Assembly: GCA_002747185.1 (NCBI GenBank)
Contig: PDTV01000013.1
Coordinates: 1-64,000 of the forward strand
DNA: 64,000 nucleotides
Reading direction: 5' to 3'
Origin: Candidatus Contendibacter odensensis
GTDB taxonomy: Bacteria; Pseudomonadota; Gammaproteobacteria; Competibacterales; Competibacteraceae
Below the pieces are notes generated by a model. It was not told the origin of the DNA and ran no database searches. It saw only the letters and a list, made by a program, of their open reading frames with translations. Below, piece by piece: positions 25,538-34,043 of this stretch (position 1 is the first letter of the stretch; each line of letters begins with the position of its first letter). The translations under genes were made by a program, and so were the position numbers.

Positions 25538-25841
25538 GCCCCCGTAGCTCAGTCGGATAGAGCAACCGCCTCCTATAAATTATTGGGCACCAAGTCGGGA
25601 TAACCGTTTGTGTGAATCTGCTCAAACTCAGGGAAACCTCAGCATATCCAAGATGGTGGCAATCCTGAGCCAAGCTCTCCAATCAAGAGAAGGTGCAGAG
25701 ACTATACGGGCAGCACCCAAGGTATCGCCCGGGGTGAAGAGATAGTCCAGACCACAAACAGCCTGTGTTGTTTGGCTGGTAATGAAAATTATAGTGGTAC
25801 GAAGCGGTAGGTCGGACGTTCGAATCGTCTCGGGGGCGCCA
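25538..25841 (+). tRNA. tRNA-Arg(CCU), interrupted by a group I intron
   Basis: The exons (25538-25574 and 25802-25841) join into a 77-nt tRNA. Acceptor stem GCCCCCG / CGGGGGC, D arm GCTCAGTCGGATAGAGC, anticodon stem ACCGC / GCGGT with loop C-U-C-C-U-A-A (anticodon CCU, reads AGG), T arm GGACG-TTCGAAT-CGTCT, discriminator G and an encoded CCA. The intron falls directly after the third anticodon base. Stems pair only across the intron, so the gene is split and not degenerate. Confidence 0.93.
25575..25801 (+). other. Group I self-splicing intron (IC3-like), 227 nt
   Basis: The conserved core elements occur in order: P (CTCAAACTCAGGGAAACC, about 25621-25638), Q (GGCAATCCTGAGCCAAGC, about 25658-25675), R (GGTGCAGAGACTATACGG, about 25692-25709), S (AAGAGATAGTCC, about 25737-25748). 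R ACTAT and S ATAGT pair to form P7. The 5' exon ends in CCT, whose last U can pair as U-G with GGG in the internal guide at 25584-25586. The intron ends in G at 25801. No reading frame for a homing endonuclease. The core closely resembles cyanobacterial tRNA-Leu and Azoarcus tRNA-Ile introns as I remember them. Confidence 0.92.
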
Positions 25842-26014
25842 TATATTTGTTTTTACCTACAAAAAATCCGCAAAATAGCCTTCACAAAATAACGACCGCT
25901 CTTTGTGCGTGGCCCGATGAAATTCTCCTGATTTTCTTTTGCAAGAATCTCATATTCCTTAATTCGTGACGACATTATCTGGCCGGACATCCGTTCACTG
26001 CCTGGAGAAACCCG

Positions 26015-26944
26015 ATGCCTCACACCTCAACGGAACACCGTCATGCAGCAGTGCGAATTGGTATTGATCTCGGTGGCACCAAGATAGAAATCATGGCATT
26101 GGACACCAATGGCACCATTCGCGCCCGACGACGAGTGCCGACACCACGCCATGATTACAAGGCAACATTACAGGCACTCAAAGAACTTGTCATCGCTGTC
26201 GAGGCTGAACTCCAATGTACCGCTTCGGTCGGTATCGGAACACCGGGCACCTTGTCGCCGGCAACCGGACAGATCAAAAATGCCAATTCAACCTGGCTAA
26301 ACAATAAACCGTTAGACCGCGATTTGGAAATACTGCTCAACCGGCCATTACGTTTCGCCAATGATGCCGATTGCTTCACACTCTCGGAAGCCTGTGATGG
26401 TGCGGCAGCAGGTGCTGCAATCGTATTTGGCGTCATCCTCGGCACAGGAGTTGGTGGTGGTATTGTCATTCATGGACAGGTATTACACGGCTCTAACGGC
26501 ATTGCTGGGGAATGGGGACATAACCCGCTGCCCTGGACAGAAGATGACGAGCGACCAGGACCGGCCTGTTATTGCGGCCAGCATGGCTGTATCGAAACGT
26601 GGCTTTCCGGAGCAGGATTGGTTCGTGACTACCAGCAGCAAGGTGGCGAAGCTTCAGATGCGACCGCTATTGCCGCCGCTGCCGGTAAAGGCGACCGTAT
26701 CGCCGAAAAAAGTCTGGAACGCTATGAAAAGCGTCTGGCACGTGCCTTGGCCAGTGTCATTAATGTGCTTGACCCTACAGCAGTCGTGCTAGGTGGCGGG
26801 CTATCACAGCTATCACGGCTTTATCAGGCTGTACCGGCACTGTGGGATCAGTATGTATTTTCTGATCGTGTGGATACACAATTGCTACCGCCTCAGCATG
26901 GCGACTCCAGTGGCGTGCGGGGTGCGGCCTGGCTATGGCCATAG
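26015..26944 (+). CDS. ROK-family sugar kinase (fructokinase-like)
   Basis: Phosphorylates a sugar, likely fructose or an N-acetylated amino sugar. 309 aa. The phosphate-1 motif is GIDLGGTKIEIMALD (about residues 16-30). The ROK core follows as ANDADCFTLSEA and GVILGTGVGGGIVI, and the zinc site is HNPLPW.. with CYCGQHGCIETWLSG. The second adenosine motif is AVVLGGGLSQL. Specificity cannot be read with certainty; the Mak/NagK-like arrangement and the E-W-G-H before the zinc site suit both. Its final codons (AAWLWP-stop) belong to a tandemly repeated DNA unit. Confidence 0.88.
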   Translation: MPHTSTEHRHAAVRIGIDLGGTKIEIMALDTNGTIRARRRVPTPRHDYKATLQALKELVIAVEAELQCTASVGIGTPGTLSPATGQIKNANSTWLNNKPLDRDLEILLNRPLRFANDADCFTLSEACDGAAAGAAIVFGVILGTGVGGGIVIHGQVLHGSNGIAGEWGHNPLPWTEDDERPGPACYCGQHGCIETWLSGAGLVRDYQQQGGEASDATAIAAAAGKGDRIAEKSLERYEKRLARALASVINVLDPTAVVLGGGLSQLSRLYQAVPALWDQYVFSDRVDTQLLPPQHGDSSGVRGAAWLWP

Positions 26945-27081
26945 ATACAGTGCGTACACCGGCGCAAGCGGCGAACGCATTAGGAGTGCGGCCTGGCTAT
27001 GGCCATAGATACAGTGCGTACACCGGCGCAAGCGGCGAACAACGCATTAGGAGTGCGGCCTGGCTATGGCCATAGATACAG
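26922..27081. repeat. Tandem repeat at the 3' end of the ROK kinase gene
   Basis: Units of 64 and 67 bases begin at 26922 and 26986, followed by a 29-base partial third unit at 27053. Each starts GTGCGGCCTGGCTATGGCC and carries the kinase's own end (AAWLWP-stop). The 67-base unit differs by a 3-base insertion (AAC). The stretch GCTATGGCCATAG in each is a near-palindrome. Only the first unit is within the coding region. Confidence 0.9.
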
Positions 27082-27100
27082 GTCAGGCTAACAACAAGAT

Positions 27101-27982
27101 TTACATAGCCTCGCCAAAATCCGGAGAAAGCTTTTCATACTCGGCAATGACTTGTGCTCCCAGCAAGATAATAAAACTGACAACATACAAGGACATCAAC
27201 GCAATCATTACGCCAGCCAGTGAGCCATAAATAGCATTGATCTTTGACAAATTGGCAAAATACCACACCAACAGATAACGCATTCCTTCCCATAACAGCG
27301 CCGCAGCTATACCACCAATCAGCGCATGTCGCCACGGTAAACGACCGGCTGGCATCAACATATAAATCAAGGTAAACATTGCAACCTGGCTCAATAACCC
27401 GGCGACATAAAGCAATGTAACCGATAACCACTCCCAACCCAATAACCGGGCTTGAATAGCCATTAGCGCTTGTAGTGACCCGTTGAACAAAGTGATCGCC
27501 AGCAAGCCAAAGGCCAAAAGCAACACATAAAGATAGGGTAAAAACAGTGAAGTTATAAAATTACGGTTATGTACCACCTTTCGATGCTCAAAAACCACTT
27601 CCATTGCACTCTCCAACGTACTAAAAGCGGCTGCGCTAAAAAATACCAAGGTTCCCGCCATGGTCCAGCCTAATGCCTTCCGCTGATCCATAAACTGCGT
27701 CACCTGATCTATAACCAGAGCTGACTCACCCGGCACTAAATAATCCAAATAAGAACGCAGCGTATCCAGCAGGTTTTGAGTATCAATAAGATGTGACAAA
27801 ATCAGTAATAACAAAATTAACAGCGGGACTAGTGAAAGTAGCGCATGATAGGTAATGGCGCTCGCCAGCAACATGCCTTTGTTAGACCGGAATGCACGAA
27901 ATACCCGCAAGAAAAAAGCCAGCGGATGGCGCAAAATAGTTTGAGAAGGATCACTCGCATCAGGAATATTATCGGTGATCAT
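27101..27982 (-). CDS. YihY/BrkB family inner-membrane protein
   Basis: UPF0761/BrkB (formerly called ribonuclease BN family) membrane protein, 293 aa. About six hydrophobic helices are seen (near residues 40-62, 108-128, 145-172, 180-205, 215-235 and 250-275). The family segment SAITYHALLSLVPLLILLL is intact, as are FFSAAAFSTLESAMEVVF and RHALIGGIAAALLWE. Molecular function is not established for the family. Its ATG overlaps the stop of the large TIR-STAND gene by four bases (ATGA), so its translation is likely coupled to that gene. That pairing, not the protein itself, is the unusual point. Confidence 0.88.
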   Translation of the reverse strand: MITDNIPDASDPSQTILRHPLAFFLRVFRAFRSNKGMLLASAITYHALLSLVPLLILLLLILSHLIDTQNLLDTLRSYLDYLVPGESALVIDQVTQFMDQRKALGWTMAGTLVFFSAAAFSTLESAMEVVFEHRKVVHNRNFITSLFLPYLYVLLLAFGLLAITLFNGSLQALMAIQARLLGWEWLSVTLLYVAGLLSQVAMFTLIYMLMPAGRLPWRHALIGGIAAALLWEGMRYLLVWYFANLSKINAIYGSLAGVMIALMSLYVVSFIILLGAQVIAEYEKLSPDFGEAM

Positions 27983-30900
27983 TTAGCGGCCTGGCTTAAG
28001 TCTTCCAGCAAAATTTGTAGCTCTACCGCATACTGATAGTGCAGGTCCAAATCAGCGGCTAGCGCCGGATCACGATCACCATTCAAAATGGCCTGCAACT
28101 TGTCAATCAGTAGCTGACCGGCTGCCGGTATATTCGTACTTGTCCTGATCTGAGCAAGCTTGGCAAGCATTGGTTCAACATCACCGGCATGAATAGCCTG
28201 GCCAATCTGGGCACAAAGCCGTGCACCTGGATTATTGTTTTCACCACCTGCCTTGCGATAGGCAAGATACTTTTGCATCGCCTGACGACGCGCGAGACCG
28301 GCAACCTGAATATCCTGCACCGATTGTCCCACATCATGCATACCACGACGAATGGCCCAATGGCGCGCGGTAGGGCTATCAGGCAGGCTGCATTCACTGG
28401 CGCGATACAGCTCCTGGCGGGCTTCGTCATGCCGCCTTAATAAAATAAGTACATTTGCCAGCTTGTTGCGGCTCGCTTCCTCGCCCCGATTATCCCCAAG
28501 CTGCAGGTAGATTTCGGCCATACGCCGGTAAGCGAGTGCGGCTGCTTCAAACTGTTCCAGCGACTGGTACAGACCGCCCAGATCACTCAATACTTCAGCA
28601 ATACCGGCACGATTACGCTGCTGTTCGTAAAGATAAAGCGCCTGCTGGCAAGCATGGAGCGCTGATTCCAATTCACCGGACATCTTACGCACCAAACCCA
28701 ATTGTCGCCAACTTTGAGCGGCACCCTCCACATTACCCAGATTTTCGTAAGCACGTCGTGCTGAATCATACAATTCTTCAGCTTCACTATAGCGCCTCTG
28801 CCGCTGAAGCACCAATCCCAACTGCAAGCGGTTAGTGGCTACCATCGGATTGGAACTATCCGCTCCAGCCTGTGCCAAAGCTGCTTCATAGGCATCGACA
28901 GCATCTTGCAGACGCTGTAAGTCTGCCAGACAATCACCATTCTCGGCATCAGCAACGGCTGCCATACGACCTGCGCTACTATTTCCGGCATTCGCCAAAG
29001 CCTGAAATTGCCGGCGTGCCTCACTCAATTCCCTGATCGCCGCTTCAGTGGCATCAACCAGCTTCAGCAACTTGCCCAGCATAAAATGGGTATGGGCCAG
29101 ATCATAGGCCGCACCAGCATAGGCATCGACACCCGCATTCTGCACTTGCTGCAACAATTGGCGGGTCGTTTGCAATGCCTCTTCAAGCGAGCCTTCATCA
29201 CGCAAACGCTCAATCCGCAAACGCTCGGTTTCAAAACGAATCCGGCTCCAGCCCTGCAGTGCAAGACTGGCACGCTCACGAGCAGAAACGACCTCAGCTA
29301 GCGCACTGGATGAGCCTAGCTTACTGAACAGTTGCTCCAGCTTACCGGCCAGTTGCGCAACTTCATAAGGCTCGTCTATCGTCTGGCTGTCACGCAGCAA
29401 CGCCAACAGATTCGGCAATTCCAGTTTAAGCAGGTTAACTGTGCGGGCATTGTCCTTGAAATATTGCTGGTAGAGCATACCCAAAAGGTATTCCATACCA
29501 TCCCGCCAGCGTTCCCGCCAGGAGGCCCTCGAGCCCTTATCCAGAATCATTGCCTGATGATAGGAAAATGCCGGATCAATCTGTAGATGACCGTATCCTT
29601 GATCTTCAGCGAGTCGTAATTCAATCAGCCGGTTAGCCAATTGATCCGTGGCCAGGGTATCGCGCCCCAGCGCCCGCCCCAGCGTAATTCGATTCACACC
29701 TTCCTTGAAAAACGCGACGATCGGTATATGTTGCCGATCCGTCTCTGGCAACCGCTGCAACGCCATCTCTATACTTAAATACAGTGGCCATTGCGGATTC
29801 CCTTTGTAGTAACGCAAGATCTTGTTATACAAAAGGCGAAGCTTTGTCCAGGCTGCCTTGACCCCATAAATACTAATAAGATGAGCCAATTCCCTTAGCG
29901 CGCCCGGATGACCACCAACCAATGAGAGTACTCTACGTAACTCACTGAAGCCACTACCACTATCGGCTGATGGTGGTATTTCATCCGCTGCAATCAGCGT
30001 TCGGCTAATCAAGCGGATAGCATCTTCATCATCCAGCGGAGCCAGCAATGCTTCTTTCCAGGGTTGGGCAAAAAACGGCGGCCCCGAGCGCCCGACGGCC
30101 AACAAATGCAATTTAGGCAGCGCATACACCAACTCTCGCCAGAACTGCTCAAAAGCAGTATCGTTATCAGAAGGCCACTTATCAATCTGATCCAGTATTA
30201 TTAGCAGCGACCGTTCATGTAAAATCTGCCGCATATGTTGTCGCATATATTCCTGCGCTTGCCATCGCGTTGGATAGCGATCCACCGACCAGCGCTCACC
30301 TTCAGGCAACAATTGTTGACCCAGGGCCTCCAGCAAGGACCGCACATCCGTGACGTTGCTACCACAGACATAGGCGATCTTGTGGTAGCGTTTGCAATGC
30401 ATTAACCAGTGGGTTAACGACAACATGGCCACACTCTTGCCGATACCGCCAGGGCCGCGCAAGAATACGGCTTCATCACTTTCCAGTAATCGTTCAATAA
30501 TCAATAATTCACGGCCACGCCCCAAACAGCCGCTCGCGGGCGCCGCTGGCAACGTATCGGGCAAGGATTCAAGCCGGGACTGGCCTTGTAAACGTCTCCA
30601 CAGCTCGATAGGAGGACGCAAGGCAAGCCGAGGATCGTGATCACCCAGATACAACCGGCAACCAAACCAGTCCAGCAAATAAACACCGCCACCACCTAAT
30701 CCCTGAGCACGATAACTGTCTCCGGCAAGCCGGCGCTGACCTGCAAATAGCGCCTGACTCAAGCGTAAACCTCGCAATAGCTCTTCATAAAACGCACTCC
30801 AGAAACGTTGCAAGGTTCCTGATGGGGTATCTGGATGAGTAACCATCACCGCAGTAACACCGGCCTGTATAAAAATTTCAGCCAGAGTACTTATGTTGAT

Positions 30901-32250
30901 TTTTGTGTTCCAAGGTGCAACAAAACTCACCAGCTCAACGCGATATGTCGCCAGTAACGCCGCCAGGCCCGAAACAGGAACAAAATCTGCTGTGCGACAA
31001 AGCGGTGCATGTAATTCGTAGCTGGATTCAAATGCAAAGCAAATATCGGCATCATTAGCAGGAGCATGAAAAAAACCATCCAGATGCAAAACCGTAATCG
31101 GTCGGCCAGCTGCCCAGGCATCATTCAGCTGCTTTTCCAGTATTGCTCGCGTTGGCGTACTCAGTACCTTCGCCTCAATCAATCGCCCCATACCACTTGC
31201 GGCTTCCAGCATGGGAAGTACGCTATATCGATAATCCCGATGGCCTGTAGGCTCCGTATCAGGGCGCGGACTGGTAGCCAGGATTCGCAACGGTGGAGGA
31301 GCCGGCCAGGCCACCTTACTGACATGGTTAAAACATCGATGGACTTGTACTGGCCGTTTGTTTTGTATCAAGAACCCTTGACCATCGTGCAGCAGCTCCC
31401 ATGGCAGGTCGATAATTGCTGCAATGCCGGGCAGCGTTGTATCACCATAAATCGTGAGATGACGCTCACGTAATTCTGCATTGTCCTGCCAGAGGTCGAT
31501 AAGCTCACGACACTCAGGCATACCCAATGTTGACTGATACAGATGCTGCCCCCAGTTTGCCAGCAGGTTATCAATACGACGTGCTAGCCGTCGCACCGTA
31601 TCGGTTGGCCAAAGCGGGTGTGTGTTCAAATACCACCGGATAACCCGCGCAGGCAGTGGAGCCGGTAGAGAAACGCAATCAACGAACAGCTCGGTACCGA
31701 CCAGCGCTCCAGATGAATCCCGCAGGCGGGCTGTCAGCTGCCACGGACGCACCACACCCGTATTATTAGCGTTAAAATAAAGCTCCAGCGCCACCCATGA
31801 TGAGGTTATACGCTCAATATCACCCGGCAATGAGCGCTCTAAAACAGCCAATAACTGTGGCAATACTGCACCTAATCCATCGGCAGCCAACTGGATAGGC
31901 GCAGTGCGAGGTAATGGCGTAAACCATTCATCAAGATGGGTTGCGTCCACACCCGGCAGCAGTAGCGGAATGACCCGAAAGGAACCGCCCCGGCGTCGTT
32001 CGATCTCCTGCGCCATCTCAATTTCTCGGCGTATCCACGGGCAATTGCTGCTATTGAGGCCAATAACCACTATAACCTGCTGTGCATTCTCTATCGCCCA
32101 GCGCACTTCAGAGCTTAGTTGCCCGCCATCCCGTAGCCCACGGGTATCACGCCACACACTCAATCGACAGGTTTCCAGCGCCAGATATAAATCCTGTGCA
32201 AACGCATCATCGGCACGTGCGTGACAAACAAAAATAGAGGCTGCAGTCAT
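27979..32250 (-). CDS. TIR / degenerate CHAT / STAND NTPase / TPR signalling protein
   Basis: 1423 aa from the ATG at 32250; the frame is open 22 codons more. Residues 1-140 are a TIR domain (IFVCHARADDAFAQDLY, VWRDT, SNCPWIRREIEMA), with E76 at the place of the NADase glutamate. Residues about 270-530 look like a CHAT caspase-like fold (LPWELLHDG, VLHLDG, then AEIFIQAGVTAVMVTHPDTP). The expected ACET cysteine motif reads APWNT, so it seems inactive. Residues 575-800 are a STAND/NB-ARC-type NTPase: Walker A GPGGIGKS (599-606), Walker B LLIILDQID, and GGHPGALRELA. The C-terminal third is TPR repeats (for example RYSEAEELYDSARRAYENLG). Such proteins sense a ligand through TPRs, oligomerise and fire an effector. 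No known defence family is claimed. Confidence 0.88.
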   Translation of the reverse strand: MTAASIFVCHARADDAFAQDLYLALETCRLSVWRDTRGLRDGGQLSSEVRWAIENAQQVIVVIGLNSSNCPWIRREIEMAQEIERRRGGSFRVIPLLLPGVDATHLDEWFTPLPRTAPIQLAADGLGAVLPQLLAVLERSLPGDIERITSSWVALELYFNANNTGVVRPWQLTARLRDSSGALVGTELFVDCVSLPAPLPARVIRWYLNTHPLWPTDTVRRLARRIDNLLANWGQHLYQSTLGMPECRELIDLWQDNAELRERHLTIYGDTTLPGIAAIIDLPWELLHDGQGFLIQNKRPVQVHRCFNHVSKVAWPAPPPLRILATSPRPDTEPTGHRDYRYSVLPMLEAASGMGRLIEAKVLSTPTRAILEKQLNDAWAAGRPITVLHLDGFFHAPANDADICFAFESSYELHAPLCRTADFVPVSGLAALLATYRVELVSFVAPWNTKINISTLAEIFIQAGVTAVMVTHPDTPSGTLQRFWSAFYEELLRGLRLSQALFAGQRRLAGDSYRAQGLGGGGVYLLDWFGCRLYLGDHDPRLALRPPIELWRRLQGQSRLESLPDTLPAAPASGCLGRGRELLIIERLLESDEAVFLRGPGGIGKSVAMLSLTHWLMHCKRYHKIAYVCGSNVTDVRSLLEALGQQLLPEGERWSVDRYPTRWQAQEYMRQHMRQILHERSLLIILDQIDKWPSDNDTAFEQFWRELVYALPKLHLLAVGRSGPPFFAQPWKEALLAPLDDEDAIRLISRTLIAADEIPPSADSGSGFSELRRVLSLVGGHPGALRELAHLISIYGVKAAWTKLRLLYNKILRYYKGNPQWPLYLSIEMALQRLPETDRQHIPIVAFFKEGVNRITLGRALGRDTLATDQLANRLIELRLAEDQGYGHLQIDPAFSYHQAMILDKGSRASWRERWRDGMEYLLGMLYQQYFKDNARTVNLLKLELPNLLALLRDSQTIDEPYEVAQLAGKLEQLFSKLGSSSALAEVVSARERASLALQGWSRIRFETERLRIERLRDEGSLEEALQTTRQLLQQVQNAGVDAYAGAAYDLAHTHFMLGKLLKLVDATEAAIRELSEARRQFQALANAGNSSAGRMAAVADAENGDCLADLQRLQDAVDAYEAALAQAGADSSNPMVATNRLQLGLVLQRQRRYSEAEELYDSARRAYENLGNVEGAAQSWRQLGLVRKMSGELESALHACQQALYLYEQQRNRAGIAEVLSDLGGLYQSLEQFEAAALAYRRMAEIYLQLGDNRGEEASRNKLANVLILLRRHDEARQELYRASECSLPDSPTARHWAIRRGMHDVGQSVQDIQVAGLARRQAMQKYLAYRKAGGENNNPGARLCAQIGQAIHAGDVEPMLAKLAQIRTSTNIPAAGQLLIDKLQAILNGDRDPALAADLDLHYQYAVELQILLEDLSQAAK

Positions 32251-32334
32251 CGATAGTTCCGGAGAGTTAAGAAACAAGTGATATCTAGTCGCTATTATGA
32301 GTCTATCGCAAAACACAAAAAAATAGGTAGAAGA

Positions 32335-32362
32335 CTTGAAAATTACGATGATAACCCCATCT
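32335..32362 (+). promoter_or_regulatory. Sigma-32 (heat-shock) promoter of hsp20
   Basis: CTTGAA at 32335-32340 (followed by A, so CTTGAAA), 14-base spacer, then CCCCATCT at 32355-32362. This matches the enterobacterial RpoH consensus CTTGAAA-N12-15-CCCCATNT at nearly every position. It lies about 64 bases before the hsp20 start. Confidence 0.9.
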
Positions 32363-32425
32363 ATCTATCAACGAGCAGGGCTTTTGGCAATTGCCCAAAT
32401 TTATAAATTGACAGGAGATACCTCA

Positions 32426-32866
32426 ATGACTCTAATGTGCTACGAACCCTTAACGCTGTTGAATCAGTTACAGCGAGATATCAATTGGCCATTCGCCTAT
32501 AATCACCACAGCAGCGAAGGCAATGAGCCTGTACGGGCAAACTGGACACCAGCAATCGATATTCAGGAAGAAGAAAACAGCTTTTCCATTCATGCTGATC
32601 TACCTGGCGTTGATATCAAGGATATTGAAATAACTATGGAAAATAATGTGCTGGTATTAAAAGGCCAGCGTTCAATAAGGAAAGAGGAAGAAAGCCACAA
32701 CTACCGTCGGGTCGAGCGGGTTAGCGGTACATTTCTACGGCGCTTCTCACTACCTGATACAGTGGATGCTGAAAAAATAACCGCTAAATGCAAAGATGGC
32801 GTGCTTGAGTTGTTTGTGCCAAAGCGCAATACAGTAAAACCACGCCGGATTACCATTGAAGCCTGA
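32426..32866 (+). CDS. Small heat shock protein, Hsp20/alpha-crystallin family
   Basis: ATP-independent holdase chaperone, 146 aa. The alpha-crystallin domain spans about residues 45-140: WTPAIDIQEEENSFSIHADLPGV, ITMENNVLVLKGQRS, RRVERVSGTFLRRFSLPDTV (each shown in part) and the C-terminal RITIEA I-x-I type anchor. AGGAG lies nine bases before the ATG. The frame is open 30 codons upstream, into its promoter, so that extension is ruled out. Divergent from the TIR-STAND gene. Strong hairpins follow. Confidence 0.95.
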   Translation: MTLMCYEPLTLLNQLQRDINWPFAYNHHSSEGNEPVRANWTPAIDIQEEENSFSIHADLPGVDIKDIEITMENNVLVLKGQRSIRKEEESHNYRRVERVSGTFLRRFSLPDTVDAEKITAKCKDGVLELFVPKRNTVKPRRITIEA

Positions 32867-32872
32867 CTTCAA

Positions 32873-32912
32873 AAGCCGGATGGAGTAATATAAAATTACT
32901 TCATGCCGGCTT
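32873..32912 (+). other. Hairpin after hsp20
   Basis: Imperfect stem-loop AAGCCGG...CCGGCTT with a second inner stem AGTAAT / ATTACT. No T tract follows, so it is more likely an mRNA-stabilising hairpin or part of a tandem terminator. Confidence 0.55.
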
Positions 32913-32929
32913 AATTGAATCACTATAAA

Positions 32930-32953
32930 ACGCGAGCCCAGGCTCGCGTTTTT
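32930..32953 (+). terminator. Rho-independent terminator of hsp20
   Basis: Stem ACGCGAGCC / GGCTCGCGT with a two-base loop, followed by TTTT. It may serve both hsp20 and, in reverse, the convergent peptidase gene, though only the plus strand has the T run. Confidence 0.88.
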
Positions 32954-32967
32954 ACATTCAAATTCTA

Positions 32968-33939
32968 TTAGTAGGCAACCAACCAGTGCCCGGCAGCCGG
33001 CCAAATCCCCTGATCCTTCTCGCCTGCAAATTGAAATGGTACAGAAACCAGCTCCATTCCTTTATTTTTTTGAATCACAAAATGCAAATGCGGGCCGGTG
33101 GAAAAACCGGTATTGCCAGAATTGGCAATCCACGTCTGGCGCTTGACTCGTTGTCCTGGTGTCACCCGAATCGAATCAGGGTGCAAGTGTGCATAGACTG
33201 CCATCGTACCGTCATCATGCAAAATGCGCACAGCGTTCGCACGGTTTTTATATTTCGGGTCGGTGCCCCCATCAAAAAAGTCACCCGCTACATCCATCAC
33301 CACGCCCTTGCGGGCAGCACGCACTGGCGTTCCCAATGGCAAGCTGATATCAACCGCGTAGCGGCTTTGCGGATGATTGTGACTGAATGCGCCGTTAAAT
33401 GCCTGGCTAATATAAAACCGCTGCCCTGGTGCAAACGGTGGCGCATAGGGCCGTGGCGGGCGGTGCCTGGCCCCGGGATCCCCCAAAACTGCACCCACTT
33501 TGTACGCATAGTGCCAACCGCCCTGACCCACGGGCTTAAGTGAGGAAATCAGTGTTTCTTTTCGAGCAGTCGCTAAAACCCGTCGCGGTAATGGCGGCAC
33601 AGCACGCATATTTTTTAATTGAGCAGATACTTCCACTTCGATTGGGCCATGATAATCATTAATAGCTACCAGCACGGGTGCATCTTTAGTGCCTCGATTG
33701 CGAATATTAATTTTTGATGGCAACCTGCTAACCGGCAAGGGTTTGACCTCAGCCGACACATCACTGGCAGGCGGTCTGTCGGTGAAAACCCATGCGCCAT
33801 CAGCATTCTTGTATTTATAGAGCTTTTTAGTCAGTACGACCTGTGGTAACAGGAACATGAATATGACGACCAAAGCCGTCAGGCAGGATAAATATTGCTT
33901 CATGGAAAACCTGATCTTGGAAATCGGTTGTTTCATCAA
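32968..33939 (-). CDS. Secreted M23-family metallopeptidase with an N-terminal DUF4124-like segment
   Basis: Likely cell-wall (peptidoglycan) endopeptidase or a LytM-fold regulator, 323 aa at most. A signal peptide around residues 13-38 is followed by KLYKYKNADGAWVFTDRPP, the DUF4124 motif. The M23 domain is at about 165-300: NHPQSRYAVDISLPLGTPV holds the first His and Asp zinc ligands, and GPHLHFVI the final HxH. All zinc ligands seem present, so catalysis is plausible. Three ATGs (33939, 33936, 33903) could start it; the one at 33903 gives the shortest signal peptide. Convergent with hsp20. Confidence 0.9.
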   Translation of the reverse strand: MMKQPISKIRFSMKQYLSCLTALVVIFMFLLPQVVLTKKLYKYKNADGAWVFTDRPPASDVSAEVKPLPVSRLPSKINIRNRGTKDAPVLVAINDYHGPIEVEVSAQLKNMRAVPPLPRRVLATARKETLISSLKPVGQGGWHYAYKVGAVLGDPGARHRPPRPYAPPFAPGQRFYISQAFNGAFSHNHPQSRYAVDISLPLGTPVRAARKGVVMDVAGDFFDGGTDPKYKNRANAVRILHDDGTMAVYAHLHPDSIRVTPGQRVKRQTWIANSGNTGFSTGPHLHFVIQKNKGMELVSVPFQFAGEKDQGIWPAAGHWLVAY

Positions 33940-34043
33940 TTACGCTTCTTGGGCTGAGCAACACTAATATTGGGCTTGCAAGACTCCGTTGCATACTCTT
34001 AACTTCTCGACAACCTTATACCTACACCTGAAAGAGGCAAACG

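Noticed and set aside
25380..25682. Reverse-strand reading frame of 100 codons
   Set aside because: It runs antisense through the tRNA-Arg exon and the group I intron; no family and no ribosome binding site.
26922..27081. Repeats with equal spacing near the ROK gene as a possible CRISPR
   Set aside because: Whole units including the would-be spacers repeat; they are tandem copies of one sequence.
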